A DNA stretch of 64,000 nucleotides. Source: Aliagarivorans marinus DSM 23064 (lineage in GTDB: Bacteria > Pseudomonadota > Gammaproteobacteria > Enterobacterales > Celerinatantimonadaceae). The notes under the pieces were generated by a model. The model saw nothing but the letters and a program-made list of their open reading frames with translations, was not told where the DNA came from and searched no databases. Below are positions 8,844 through 17,087 of the stretch, in pieces. Every line of letters begins with the position of its first letter. Position 1 is the stretch's first letter. The position numbers were made by a program, and so were the translations under genes. The stretch is taken from contig NZ_KE386909.1 in the NCBI RefSeq assembly GCF_000429485.1, positions 196,006-260,005 of the forward strand, written 5' to 3'.

Positions 8844-9682
8844 TGTTCAAACAAATTAATGAAGCAACGGCTAAGCCGGTTGTTTGGTCTGAGTACACGG
8901 CTGAGCTGCTGTGGGCTGACCGCCATATCGCAAAACAGATGTTGAGTCTCCACCTCAACCCTGACTTAAGCCTTGCATCACGAACCCCGGCATTTATCGA
9001 TGAATCTGCCAACTGGCTAGTTGCCGAGTTTGGTCTGAATGCCGCATCGAAAACCCTCGACTTTGGCTGCGGCCCCGGTCTGTATACCCAGCGCTTAAAG
9101 GCGAAAGGGGTAGGGACCGTAGTGGGTTTAGACTTCTCTGAAAACTCACTTAACTACGCCAAAGAGCAAGCGAATCAGGCAAACCTTGCCATCGAGTACC
9201 ATCTGGGGAATTACCTGGATTACAGCGATGCGCGTAAGTTCGACTTAATCACGTTGGTGATGTGCGACCTATGCGCATTAAGCCCTGCCCAGCGCTCGGT
9301 TCTGTTTCGCAAGTTCAAATCGTTGCTGGCAGAGAATGGCTCGATTGCACTTGATGTCTATACTGCTAGCCGCTTTACCAAGCAAAGCGAATCACTCAGC
9401 CTTGAGAAAAACGCCATGAACGGCTTTTGGAGTGCCGAGGAGTATTGGTGCATTCAATCATCATTTACCTATCAAGATGACTTGGTCACCTTAGACAAGT
9501 ACGTGATTAGCCAAGCAGACAAGGCATGGACGGTATATAACTGGCTGCAGCACTTCACCGTCGAGATGCTTAGCCGCGAGTTAGCAGAGCATGGCTTAGC
9601 CATTAAAGCCCACTACAGCGATTTGCGGGGAAGGCCCTACACCGAAGGGGACGAAATGGCGGTCATTATTGGCCACCAGTAG
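8843..9682 (+). CDS. SAM-dependent class I methyltransferase
   Basis: 279 residues. Motif I is LDFGCGPG (72-79), followed by the acidic strand end VVGLDFSE, then LVMCDLCALSP; together they make a standard Rossmann methyltransferase core from about 65 to 180. An N-terminal extension of about 60 residues and a C-terminal lid region complete it. The substrate is not evident: the mix of small-molecule-type features fits neither the RNA nor the protein methyltransferases I know. It stands alone, ended by a strong bidirectional terminator, with two tiny ORFs in its leader. Confidence 0.85.
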   Translation: MFKQINEATAKPVVWSEYTAELLWADRHIAKQMLSLHLNPDLSLASRTPAFIDESANWLVAEFGLNAASKTLDFGCGPGLYTQRLKAKGVGTVVGLDFSENSLNYAKEQANQANLAIEYHLGNYLDYSDARKFDLITLVMCDLCALSPAQRSVLFRKFKSLLAENGSIALDVYTASRFTKQSESLSLEKNAMNGFWSAEEYWCIQSSFTYQDDLVTLDKYVISQADKAWTVYNWLQHFTVEMLSRELAEHGLAIKAHYSDLRGRPYTEGDEMAVIIGHQ

Positions 9683-9701
9683 TTGGTAGAAGGGATTAAT
9701 C

Positions 9702-9731
9702 AAAAGGGGCGATGTTCGCCCCTTTGTTTTT
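9702..9731. terminator. Bidirectional rho-independent terminator
   Basis: AAAGGGGCG / CGCCCCTTT (9703-9711 and 9717-9725) with a 5-base loop, flanked by A and T tracts. It separates the converging methyltransferase and yajD genes. Confidence 0.85.
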
Positions 9732-9743
9732 CTGTGTTTAGCG

Positions 9744-10085
9744 CTACTTGCCTTTTGCCATTCGCGCTTTCAGGTCGGCGAAAGGGTTGTGGGTGGCCTG
9801 CTCGCGTTCCAGATCCTCGCCTGCTTTTACTGTAGAGCCATATTGCTTGGCCTCGGTGTACTTCGAGTGCTCATGGTCGTGACAATACAGGCATAACAGC
9901 TCCCAGTTCGAGCCGTCGGCGGGATTGTTGCTGTGATCATGGTCGATGTGATGCACGGTTAACTCGCGCAGGTTGGAGTAAACAAACTCGCGGGTGCAGC
10001 GACCGCATACCCAAGGAAAGAGTTTCAACGCCTGCTCGCGATAGCCACGCTCTAAGCTGGCGTATTGTTTAGGGATATAAGCCAT
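9744..10085 (-). CDS. yajD: HNH nuclease family protein YajD
   Basis: 113 residues, matching YajD in length and in its opening (MAYIPKQYASLERGYREQALKLFPWVCGRC). Two zinc CxxC pairs (CGRC and CLYC) surround the HNH core VHHIDHDHSNN, so metal-binding and catalytic residues are in place. YajD is widely conserved in gammaproteobacteria, but its role is not established; an HNH nuclease activity is inferred from the fold. It converges on the methyltransferase across a shared terminator and is not part of an operon. Confidence 0.9.
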   Translation of the reverse strand: MAYIPKQYASLERGYREQALKLFPWVCGRCTREFVYSNLRELTVHHIDHDHSNNPADGSNWELLCLYCHDHEHSKYTEAKQYGSTVKAGEDLEREQATHNPFADLKARMAKGK

Positions 10086-10546
10086 AGGTTGTTAAGAATG
10101 CAGTTAAACCAACCGCCATGATAGCAGTTAGTCTGGGATTGTCATCGGCCGGGGCCTGCAAGTGTGAGTATGGCTACAGGTATTTTCTCAGTAAGCAGTT
10201 ATCTAGCTTATTTGCTGCTCGAGCAAGCTATTTCGATTAGATCTCCTTCTCTAGACTGATTCTCCCGCCGACATAATGCGAGACACAGTGGCAAATGGAT
10301 CTATCAGAACAACTAACTTGTTGGTTTCCGATGCTAGGCATTGTGTATATCTCATTGACATGCGCTTAGTAAATGTGGACTGAAGATGATTGATCAGTCA
10401 TTATTGTTTTTTATTGAATAATAATAATGACTGGTCGTTGTTAATTAGTGCATAAGATTTCATGAATTAGCATTAGATTTTTTTGTTAAGTATGTTTTTC
10501 TGTGAACTGTTCTTATTGGTGTCTGTGATCTTTATTTGAGGTTGTG
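10086..10546. other. AT-rich intergenic region without genes
   Basis: About 460 bases between yajD and the AT-rich orphan gene. I see no ORF with a convincing start. The right half is strongly AT-rich and holds the 45-bp palindrome listed separately. It likely contains the promoter of the downstream gene, but no clear -35/-10 pair stands out. Confidence 0.6.
10392..10436. repeat. Imperfect 14-bp inverted repeat with 17-base loop
   Basis: GATCAGTCATTATT (10392-10405) and AATAATGACTGGTC (10423-10436) are inverted arms with one G-T type difference. They lie about 110 bases before the AT-rich orphan gene. They could be a hairpin in its leader or an operator; no T-run supports termination. Confidence 0.5.
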
Positions 10547-12709
10547 ATGTTTGTAATTAAATCAATGACATTTAAAAGAATCGTAGCGGTGGCTATGTTT
10601 TTTGTGGGTGTTACGAATACTTCTGGAGCAAGTCCGATGGAAGATAGTTATTATAATAGAGAGTTTGAAAGATTAGGAGTGATAGAGGGGTTAGTTGAAA
10701 AATCAGGAGCTCTGTTGCCAGAAGAAATTGCTGATTATGATCTGCCGGAAGTGCTAAGTAGTGAGGAGTTGGAACGTAGAATTACAAAATTCCAAGAATC
10801 ATTTTATATAATACGTCAGCAATCTGAATCATCTGAAAGTGTAAATGTACAACATGTTGATTTCAATGCGATATCAAATGACCCTCAGAATATGGCTGTT
10901 GGTTTTCGTTGGCTTAAGGTTATGACTACCGAAGGTGAGAATGTCATTAAGTCAGATACTGTTGTTGATAGGGAAGATGTAAACATATATTACGTTAATC
11001 ACAATAATGGCGTTGCTGATCATATGAGTATGTACTTGGGGGCAGGTGTAGAACTGGAGGAGGAGATTTCATTATCTGAGATTGAATATGTATCTGGTGA
11101 GTCGAGGCTTTATTTCTTTCCGGGTTATGAAATGGTTGAGCTATCAAAGGAAGATGTCGGTAACATTAAAAATACCAGCTTGGGCTCAGAGCTAACGATG
11201 GAGGTTCTTGATAAAAGCTACGTCAGGTTGAGTTTTGATTATAGCAGCCTTAAGAACTTCATTATATATGGTTACAACAAGTCGGGTGATTTGCTGGTCG
11301 AAGACGCAATGGGTATGGCTTACTATTATGAAGATGATAGAACGGTTAAAGATTATAGTGAAGAGGATTTTCCCGGCAAACAGGGAATTAGAAGAGCTGT
11401 TTTTCATGCAATGTTTAAGGGCGAGTTGGATAAAATCGAGCTCTATTTTAGGAAAGACAAGGAAGAGAGGTTTGTTGAGGTAACTGCTATTAATGATCCA
11501 ACGGTTGATATGGATATCGATGATTATCGAATGGTAACCGATGGCCCTACTAGTGAAGTATCAGGGCGTATAAACTATCAGACTACAACCATAAAAGATC
11601 AAATAAAGAAGACCTTAGTTGGTTTTGAGCGCAGTGAAGCCTTGGCTAGCTTTAATACTCCAGAGTTAAAGGTTCACCTATCTGATGATGGGAACTCGCT
11701 ACATGCAAAGTCATTTTTTAGCGATCTTTATCTTAAGCAAGAGCCTGGTGATAACTATGTGCCATTAGAGTTCTATACAAGAATAAATGGAGTTATCTAT
11801 TCTTTCTATGAGAATGCTATAGATGTCAATGGCGGCGAGGTTGATAAAGAGGTTGAGCTAATTTCAGGAAAAACAGCCGTGAGGGGGAGTGTGAGAGTTG
11901 ATTATCCAATAGAAATGGAGTGGGTAAACGCAACCCCCGGAAAAAGTGAGTTGATAGATAATCATACAGTTACTATTGAAGGTGGTTTGGTTGTTTATAG
12001 CATTCCTGAAGGATATGAGATTCCAGATATTACTTGGGGAGTTGGTGGGCTGATTCGTGCGTTTGATAAAGATGGGTATCAGTTAATTTATAGTGGAAAA
12101 TCCGTTGACTATAATGGAAGTGAAGGAGTTACTTTTAAGTTTGGGTTTTGGGGAACTATTCATAGAGTGGAAATTGCTGTTATCAAGGAGTGGGGAAGCT
12201 ATCACCAGATGTTTGATTCTGTCGTTGTTCCAGAACTTGAGAGTAACAAAGGCGCTGATGGCTTTGCAGAAGCGTTGATTAGCATTATGTTTGATGAAGA
12301 CGAAGCTGCAAAGATTAGAGCTGAAATAGAAGAAGAAAAGTTAAATAGTAACAATCAAGAAGTTCCGGTCACTGCTTACAAAATCGAACTTCTTATCGAT
12401 GTCGATAAGCCGGAAATTAGATCTTATACATGGCATGGTGTACTACCCGGTGGCAATGAATTTGGTCAGGCACATATGAGTCGCCTGCTTAAAGAACTCA
12501 AAAAAATTTCAGATCGTGCTGCGCATGATATACCAATTGAGTATAGAGCTGGTGAGCTGGAAATCTCATTTTATTCTTTAAATCAAAGTGGAAGCATAGA
12601 AATAGAGCTAAGTGAAAATGAAATATTAGACTTGCTTCCTGAGGAACTAAAAACGGATTCGCTTATTGAGTTGCTCGAGATAAAGTGGCCCGAGTTGGTT
12701 GAGAGTTAA
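10547..12709 (+). CDS. Large secreted protein of unknown function, AT-rich
   Basis: About 720 residues, unrecognised. A Sec-type signal is likely: basic start (IKSMTFKR), hydrophobic IVAVAMFFVGV, and a small-residue exit near SGASP. The rest is acidic, beta-rich and soluble, so periplasmic or extracellular. Two stretches look related: one around residues 250-320 (GYNKSGDLL ... LDKIELYFRKDKEERF) and one around 500-560 (AFDKDGYQL ... IHRVEIAVIKEW), suggesting a repeated domain. GAGG (10538-10541) serves ATG 10547; GTG 10544 is the alternative. The gene is visibly richer in A+T and in rare-looking codons (ATA, AGA) than its neighbours, which points to recent acquisition. Confidence 0.75.
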   Translation: MFVIKSMTFKRIVAVAMFFVGVTNTSGASPMEDSYYNREFERLGVIEGLVEKSGALLPEEIADYDLPEVLSSEELERRITKFQESFYIIRQQSESSESVNVQHVDFNAISNDPQNMAVGFRWLKVMTTEGENVIKSDTVVDREDVNIYYVNHNNGVADHMSMYLGAGVELEEEISLSEIEYVSGESRLYFFPGYEMVELSKEDVGNIKNTSLGSELTMEVLDKSYVRLSFDYSSLKNFIIYGYNKSGDLLVEDAMGMAYYYEDDRTVKDYSEEDFPGKQGIRRAVFHAMFKGELDKIELYFRKDKEERFVEVTAINDPTVDMDIDDYRMVTDGPTSEVSGRINYQTTTIKDQIKKTLVGFERSEALASFNTPELKVHLSDDGNSLHAKSFFSDLYLKQEPGDNYVPLEFYTRINGVIYSFYENAIDVNGGEVDKEVELISGKTAVRGSVRVDYPIEMEWVNATPGKSELIDNHTVTIEGGLVVYSIPEGYEIPDITWGVGGLIRAFDKDGYQLIYSGKSVDYNGSEGVTFKFGFWGTIHRVEIAVIKEWGSYHQMFDSVVVPELESNKGADGFAEALISIMFDEDEAAKIRAEIEEEKLNSNNQEVPVTAYKIELLIDVDKPEIRSYTWHGVLPGGNEFGQAHMSRLLKELKKISDRAAHDIPIEYRAGELEISFYSLNQSGSIEIELSENEILDLLPEELKTDSLIELLEIKWPELVES

Positions 12710-12785
12710 TCTCCACTCTGTGACTGTTCAATAATCAGCGTCAGGTTACACATGTGAATAGTCCAGAGCTCTCTAGAGCGATAGA

Positions 12786-13094
12786 GTGGCTCTAGAGGGG
12801 GCATTCGGTGTTCTAGATTCAAGGATCGAAGAGCGCGACTATGGAGGATATCTTGTTGGAGATCTGGTTGAGGTGTATAACCTTAGATGTAGGCTAAGGT
12901 GCCTTTTGGGGATTACCGAATATTACACCACCAGATTTGCCGATATCCCTGAAAAGCTTTGGCGAGACGAGTGTAATTTGAGTGCAGAAGAGTCTCGATG
13001 CGATCATCGCTATTGTTGGTCAGAGTACCAGGTTGTTGATGATTTCCTTATCGCCGTGAATCACTTTGAACTAGTGAAAGTGATTATGCCCTGA
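12786..13094 (+). CDS. Small hypothetical protein
   Basis: 102 codons from GTG 12786; an in-frame TAG at 12774 limits any earlier start. No clear ribosome site is present. The sequence is acidic, with six cysteines (RCRLRCLL, DECN, SRCDHRYC), and has the composition of a real protein rather than a shadow frame. I do not recognise it. It sits just after the AT-rich secreted gene within a run of orphan genes. It may be a fragment or a recently acquired small gene; confidence is low. Confidence 0.35.
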   Translation: MALEGAFGVLDSRIEERDYGGYLVGDLVEVYNLRCRLRCLLGITEYYTTRFADIPEKLWRDECNLSAEESRCDHRYCWSEYQVVDDFLIAVNHFELVKVIMP

Positions 13095-13211
13095 TGATTT
13101 AGTAGTAGTTAAGTTTTCAGAAAGCATAGATCTTAGTTTAGGGTTTGGTCACTATGATAGCTGTCTATGTCTTATTAGCTTTGGTGCCACTAACAGGTCT
13201 TTGGAGTATCC

Positions 13212-13598
13212 GTGTTTAAGTATCTGCTCGAAGGATCGAAAATCAGGAAAATTGCTTCGCGACTTCCAATTGAGTTGCTTGAGGTGTACGAAGAAAAAGA
13301 TTTTTACTCGCGAGCCGAAGTCGTGGCTATATATGCACAAGAGATAGGCCTCGATGATGATGTTCAAATAGCATTCGCTATGTTCTGCTCTCCATCAGAG
13401 TATGTTTCTTTGGCTGAGTTGCAAAAATTTAAGTTTGGGTATGCAGAACTAAGAGAAAAAGTAGGACATCATTGCTTTAGTGGTCGCTTGGGGTTCAACT
13501 TCAAAAATCTTCATGATTACGCGAGAGCGAGGCAATTGGGAAATAGTATTAGCGGAGATTTTGGCCTTGGCGGTTGCGATGGTGATGGAGGAGGTTGA
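13212..13598 (+). CDS. Small conserved-type protein, DUF6559-like
   Basis: 128 residues from GTG 13212 with TGGAG 5-6 bases upstream. The order of features, a basic N-terminal helix (IRKIASRLPIELLEVY), a middle helical domain with an AFAMFCS segment, and a Gly/Asp-rich tail (GLGGCDGDGGG), resembles the DUF6559 family as I remember it; this is memory, not a search. No function is known. It is probably cytoplasmic, with no signal or membrane segment. It lies between orphan genes upstream of the tRNA-Val array. Confidence 0.6.
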   Translation: MFKYLLEGSKIRKIASRLPIELLEVYEEKDFYSRAEVVAIYAQEIGLDDDVQIAFAMFCSPSEYVSLAELQKFKFGYAELREKVGHHCFSGRLGFNFKNLHDYARARQLGNSISGDFGLGGCDGDGGG

Positions 13599-13629
13599 TA
13601 GCTAACAAGCCTCTGCTATTGAGGCCGAA

Positions 13630-14202
13630 TTGCTGATGGAGATGGTAAAGATAAGCATGGATAGCGAAATCACTTACCCTAGCAACATCACTGTATCCAC
13701 AGATGCTGACGGTATGACCATCCGGAGAGCTTGGATAGGTTGGGAGTCGCTCATTCCTTCTGTATTTGCGGTGTTGTGGATTTTTTTCTTGGGTGGGGAG
13801 TTCGATATCCTCTTTCTCCCAGTCATTCACAAAGTTGTCTCAGCAATTTTTGTTTACTACGCCCTCGCGAGTTGGCTAAACCGAACGAAGATTACTGTGA
13901 ACTCGTCATTGGTTAAAGTTTCCCACTACCCCGTTCCTTGGTGGGGCGGAGGTATCTATCCTACTCCCGACATCAAGTGTTTCTATCTAAACCAGAAAAC
14001 AGAAACCACAACAGGACTCAAGCATTCATCCACTGCAATATCCTATGAGCTCCATGCTTTATTGGGGGAGGAGCAGGTTGTGAAAGTGGTCAACGGGATT
14101 CACTCGGAGGAATCAGCTCAGGTCATGGTCGATGCTTTAAATCAGTATTTAGAGTTGGATGAGGATGAAGCCTTAACTTCTTGCGCAACTACGAGCTTGT
14201 AG
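13630..14202 (+). CDS. Membrane-anchored hypothetical protein
   Basis: Up to 190 residues. Two close hydrophobic segments (LIPSVFAVLWIFFLGG and VVSAIFVYYALASWL) form a hairpin, flanked by beta-rich soluble parts; the segment after the hairpin (TKITVNSSLVKVSHYPVPWWGG) resembles bacterial PH-like domains that follow a membrane anchor. The start is unsure: TTG 13630, ATG 13636 and ATG 13657 are in frame, and none has a strong ribosome site. It ends just before the shared terminator of the tRNA-Val array. Not recognised as a named family. Confidence 0.6.
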   Translation: MLMEMVKISMDSEITYPSNITVSTDADGMTIRRAWIGWESLIPSVFAVLWIFFLGGEFDILFLPVIHKVVSAIFVYYALASWLNRTKITVNSSLVKVSHYPVPWWGGGIYPTPDIKCFYLNQKTETTTGLKHSSTAISYELHALLGEEQVVKVVNGIHSEESAQVMVDALNQYLELDEDEALTSCATTSL

Positions 14203-14243
14203 AGATAGGAAAGTTAGTGCAGAAGTAATATTACTCAGAAAGC

Positions 14244-14272
14244 AAAAAACCTGCTCGAAAGCAGGTTTTTTT
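14244..14272. terminator. Bidirectional terminator of the tRNA-Val array
   Basis: An 11-bp stem (AAAAAACCTGC / GCAGGTTTTTT) with loop TCGAAA. It sits 4 bases beyond the last tRNA-Val (minus strand) and about 40 bases after the upstream plus-strand gene, so it can end both transcripts. Confidence 0.9.
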
Positions 14273-14275
14273 ATG

Positions 14276-14351
14276 TGGTGGTCGTTGCTGGGCTTGAACC
14301 AGCGACCCTCGCCTTGTAAGGGCGATGCTCTCCCAACTGAGCTAAGCAACC
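14276..14351 (-). tRNA. tRNA-Val(TAC), chimeric copy
   Basis: 76 bases with encoded CCA and anticodon TAC. The 5' acceptor strand is GGTTGCT (type A, as at 14473 and 14670), but the 3' acceptor strand is AACGACC (type B, as at 14391 and 14588). This gives a C-A mismatch at 6:67 and G-U at 4:69. It is last in the transcribed array. Confidence 0.9.
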
Positions 14352-14390
14352 GAATTTGGGTAATAGACGTTAATAACGGCTATTGGAATT

Positions 14391-14466
14391 TGGTGGTCGT
14401 TGCTGGGCTTGAACCAGCGACCCTCGCCTTGTAAGGGCGATGCTCTCCCAACTGAGCTAAACGACC
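14391..14466 (-). tRNA. tRNA-Val(TAC), type B
   Basis: 76 bases with CCA encoded; acceptor GGTCGTT / AACGACC pairs perfectly; anticodon loop CTTACAA. It is identical to the copy at 14588. Confidence 0.95.
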
Positions 14467-14472
14467 GAATTT

Positions 14473-14548
14473 TGGTGGTTGCTACTGGGCTTGAACCAGT
14501 GACCCTCGCCTTGTAAGGGCGATGCTCTCCCAACTGAGCTAAGCAACC
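14473..14548 (-). tRNA. tRNA-Val(TAC), type A
   Basis: 76 bases with CCA encoded; acceptor GGTTGCT / AGCAACC pairs perfectly; T-arm variant with ACTGG/CCAGT. It is identical to the copy at 14670 and 6 bases from the neighbouring type B gene. Confidence 0.95.
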
Positions 14549-14587
14549 GAATTTGGGTAATAGACGTTAATAACGGCTATTGGAATT

Positions 14588-14663
14588 TGGTGGTCGTTGC
14601 TGGGCTTGAACCAGCGACCCTCGCCTTGTAAGGGCGATGCTCTCCCAACTGAGCTAAACGACC
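14588..14663 (-). tRNA. tRNA-Val(TAC), type B
   Basis: An exact copy of the gene at 14391, displaced by 197 bases. Anticodon TAC, CCA encoded. Confidence 0.95.
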
Positions 14664-14669
14664 GAATTT

Positions 14670-14745
14670 TGGTGGTTGCTACTGGGCTTGAACCAGTGAC
14701 CCTCGCCTTGTAAGGGCGATGCTCTCCCAACTGAGCTAAGCAACC
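14670..14745 (-). tRNA. tRNA-Val(TAC), type A
   Basis: An exact copy of the gene at 14473, displaced by 197 bases. Anticodon TAC, CCA encoded. Confidence 0.95.
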
Positions 14746-14751
14746 TAAAAG

Positions 14752-14827
14752 TGGTGGTCGCTGCTGGGCTTGAACCAGCGACCCTCGCCTTGTAAGGGCG
14801 ATGCTCTCCCAACTGAGCTAAGCGACC
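14752..14827 (-). tRNA. tRNA-Val(TAC), first copy of the array
   Basis: 76 bases with CCA encoded; acceptor GGTCGCT / AGCGACC pairs perfectly, a third acceptor version. It is closest to the promoter. Confidence 0.95.
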
Positions 14828-14865
14828 ACATTGTTGTTTGGGCTGTGCCCTCTCAACGGAGGCGA

Positions 14866-14894
14866 ATACTACCTATCCCCTATGATTGGGTCAA
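14866..14894 (-). promoter_or_regulatory. Sigma70 promoter of the tRNA-Val array
   Basis: On the minus strand, TTGACC (14894-14889) and TAGTAT (14871-14866) are 17 bases apart. The -10 ends about 39 bases before the first tRNA, suiting a short leader. Confidence 0.75.
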
Positions 14895-15089
14895 GCGGAT
14901 TTTTGGTAGAAAATCGCGTTCGCGCAAAAAACATCCATTAGCGGCGAATAGTCGAGCATAATAGCCTAAAAACAGGCCCTAAGACTCAGATAAAAGTCAC
15001 GAAAAGCAGCGATGCATGGCCTGTGGCGGCGAAAAATCTGTGTTAAAATCCGCCGCAATTGATAAGTCCGCTTTATATAGAGAAGAATC

Positions 15090-16577
15090 ATGACTGTACG
15101 TACTCGTGTCGCACCGTCACCTACCGGTGATCCCCATGTCGGTACCGCCTATATCGCCCTGTTTAACTACTGCTTTGCCAAGCAGCACGGCGGCGAGTTT
15201 ATCCTGCGTATCGAAGATACCGATCAGGCGCGTAGCTCGCGTGAATCTGAGCAGGCTATCTACGACAGCCTGAAGTGGTTGGGTCTGAACTGGGACGAGG
15301 GTCCGGATTGCGGCGGCGATCGTGGTCCTTACCGTCAAAGTGAGCGCAGCGAGATCTACCAGCAGTATGCCAAGCAGCTGATTGATGAAGGCAAGGCCTT
15401 CTACTGCTTCGCTACCGCCGAAGAGCTGGACGAGATGCGCAAGGCGCAAATGGCCGAAGGCCTGCAGCCTAAATACGACGGTCGTGGCCTGAAGCTGACT
15501 GCCGAAGAGATTGCCGCCAACCTGGCAGAAGGCAAGCCTTATGTGATCCGTATGAAGGTGCCAGAGTCGGGCAGCTTCAAGTTCACCGATTACCTGCGTG
15601 GCGAAGTGGAAATTCCATGGGAGCAGGTAGATATGCAGGTGCTGATGAAGGCCGATGGTCTGCCAACTTACTTCCTGGCGAACGTGGTGGACGATCACCT
15701 GATGGGCATCACCCACGTATTCCGTGGTGAAGAGTGGCTAAACTCTGCGCCTAAGCTGCTTAAGCTATACGAAGACCTCGGTTGGGAAGCGCCAGAGCTG
15801 GGCCATATGCCACTGCTGCGTAACCCGGACAAGAGCAAGCTAAGTAAGCGTAAGAACCCAACCAGCGTGAACTACTACCGCAAGATGGGTTTTATGCCAG
15901 AAGCGCTGCTCAATTACTTGGGCCGTATGGGCTGGTCAATGCCCGATGAGCGTGAGAAGTTCTCCCTTGATGAGATGATCGCTAACTTCGATATGAAGCG
16001 CGTGTCACTGGGCGGTCCGGTATTCGACGTTGAGAAGCTGAAATGGCTCAACGGCCTGTGGATCCGCGAAGAGCTGAGCGACGAGCAGTTGGTAGAGCGC
16101 TTGGCGGAGTGGGCTTACAACAAAGAGACCCTGCTGAGTATCCTTGAGCAAGCCAAGCCGCGTATGGAAACCTTTAGCGATCTTGCGCCATTGGCCGGTC
16201 ATTTTGTATCAGGCCTGCCTGAGTATGACCCTGAGCTGCTAACTGCTGGCAAGCTGGATGTGGAACAAGTGCGTCCACTGTTACAGATGTTTATCTGGCA
16301 GCTGGAAGAGCAGCGTAGCTGGGACAAAGACACCGTGTTTGGCGTGGCCAAGCAGTTGTCGGGTCATCTGGAACTTAAGATCCGCGACTTCCTAGAGCCA
16401 ATCTTTGTGGCAATTACCGGTAAAACCAGCTCGACCTCGGTGGTGGATGCTATGGTAGTGCTGGGCTCAGATCTAACCCGCGCCCGTTTGCGCGTGGCAC
16501 TGGGTCACATTGGTGTGAGCAAGAAGCAGGCTAAGTCGCTCGACAAAGCGTATAAGGCCTACAAGGCCAGCATCTAA
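15090..16577 (+). CDS. gltX: Glutamate--tRNA ligase
   Basis: 495 residues. The class I HIGH-type motif reads HVGT (16-19) within [19 protein letters not shown], and the KMSKS-type motif is KLSKRK near residue 250. The C-terminal anticodon-binding part follows. The protein charges tRNA-Glu in the cytoplasm. The [11 protein letters not shown] version and the 495-residue length fit the GluRS of marine gammaproteobacteria rather than E. coli GltX. ATG 15090 follows AGAGAAGA. It is transcribed away from the tRNA-Val array and ends in a clear terminator, so it is a single-gene unit. Confidence 0.97.
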   Translation: MTVRTRVAPSPTGDPHVGTAYIALFNYCFAKQHGGEFILRIEDTDQARSSRESEQAIYDSLKWLGLNWDEGPDCGGDRGPYRQSERSEIYQQYAKQLIDEGKAFYCFATAEELDEMRKAQMAEGLQPKYDGRGLKLTAEEIAANLAEGKPYVIRMKVPESGSFKFTDYLRGEVEIPWEQVDMQVLMKADGLPTYFLANVVDDHLMGITHVFRGEEWLNSAPKLLKLYEDLGWEAPELGHMPLLRNPDKSKLSKRKNPTSVNYYRKMGFMPEALLNYLGRMGWSMPDEREKFSLDEMIANFDMKRVSLGGPVFDVEKLKWLNGLWIREELSDEQLVERLAEWAYNKETLLSILEQAKPRMETFSDLAPLAGHFVSGLPEYDPELLTAGKLDVEQVRPLLQMFIWQLEEQRSWDKDTVFGVAKQLSGHLELKIRDFLEPIFVAITGKTSSTSVVDAMVVLGSDLTRARLRVALGHIGVSKKQAKSLDKAYKAYKASI

Positions 16578-16596
16578 GATGCGTTAGTTGATGAAG

Positions 16597-16623
16597 AGGC
16601 GGCCCGATGGTCGCCTTTTTTTT
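16597..16623 (+). terminator. Rho-independent terminator after gltX
   Basis: Stem AGGCGGCC / GGTCGCCT with loop CGAT, followed by eight T. Confidence 0.9.
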
Positions 16624-16773
16624 GATGTTTTATGCGCTGCCTTACGTGAATTAATGAAAACTATCATTAGCCTTTGGCAACTCGGTAATTTTGCTTGTAT
16701 GCTTCTAGAGCATATTGACCGATTACTAAGAAAGTCATACTGTTAGCTAATGGACGGAGTACAAGGAGTGACA

Positions 16774-17085
16774 ATGTCGATTCAAAGCCGGCTTAACAGC
16801 GAAGACGGAGAATTGGTGATAACCGTCGAAGGCCGTTTTGATTACTCTAAGCATCAAGATTTTCGTTGCAGCTATAAGGACCAAGCCATCGATGGCATGC
16901 TGTTGGTGCTCGATCTTAGCGCTGCCGAATACATGGACAGCTCTGCGCTGGGCATGATGCTGCTGCTTAAAGAACATGCCGAAAAATCCCAAGCCCGCGA
17001 TCTGGTGATCCGCCGGCCCTCGCCAGCCATCCTCAAGGTATTAGAAGTTGCCAATTTCGATAAGTTAATCAAAATCGAGAGCTAA
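16774..17085 (+). CDS. crsA: STAS-domain anti-sigma-factor antagonist (CrsA/HsbA/SpoIIAA-like)
   Basis: 103 residues from ATG 16774, chosen because AAGGAG (16763-16768) lies 5 bases upstream; ATG 16750 would add eight residues without a ribosome site. The single STAS domain carries YMDSSALGM, with Ser56 or Ser57 as the likely phosphorylated serine. In partner switching, the unphosphorylated antagonist binds an anti-sigma protein and frees the sigma factor. The next gene starts 3 bases after its stop and encodes the matching phosphatase/kinase, the arrangement of CrsA-CrsR in Shewanella and HsbA-HsbR in Pseudomonas. The symbol is by analogy. Confidence 0.82.
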   Translation: MSIQSRLNSEDGELVITVEGRFDYSKHQDFRCSYKDQAIDGMLLVLDLSAAEYMDSSALGMMLLLKEHAEKSQARDLVIRRPSPAILKVLEVANFDKLIKIES

Positions 17086-17087
17086 CT

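Larger units (their letters stand above)
14342..14735. repeat. Two tandem copies of a 197-bp unit within the tRNA-Val array
   Basis: 14342-14538 is repeated at 14539-14735. One unit spans a type A gene (76), a 6-base spacer, a type B gene (76) and a 39-base spacer containing the AT-rich sequence AATAGACGTTAATAACGG. The identity extends through the spacers, so the duplication is recent or kept uniform by recombination. Confidence 0.9.

Noticed and set aside
14342..14961. Identical 63-codon frames on the minus strand and a similar plus-strand frame near 14770
   Set aside because: They lie inside the tRNA-Val genes and their spacers; the identity only reflects the 197-bp tandem repeat.
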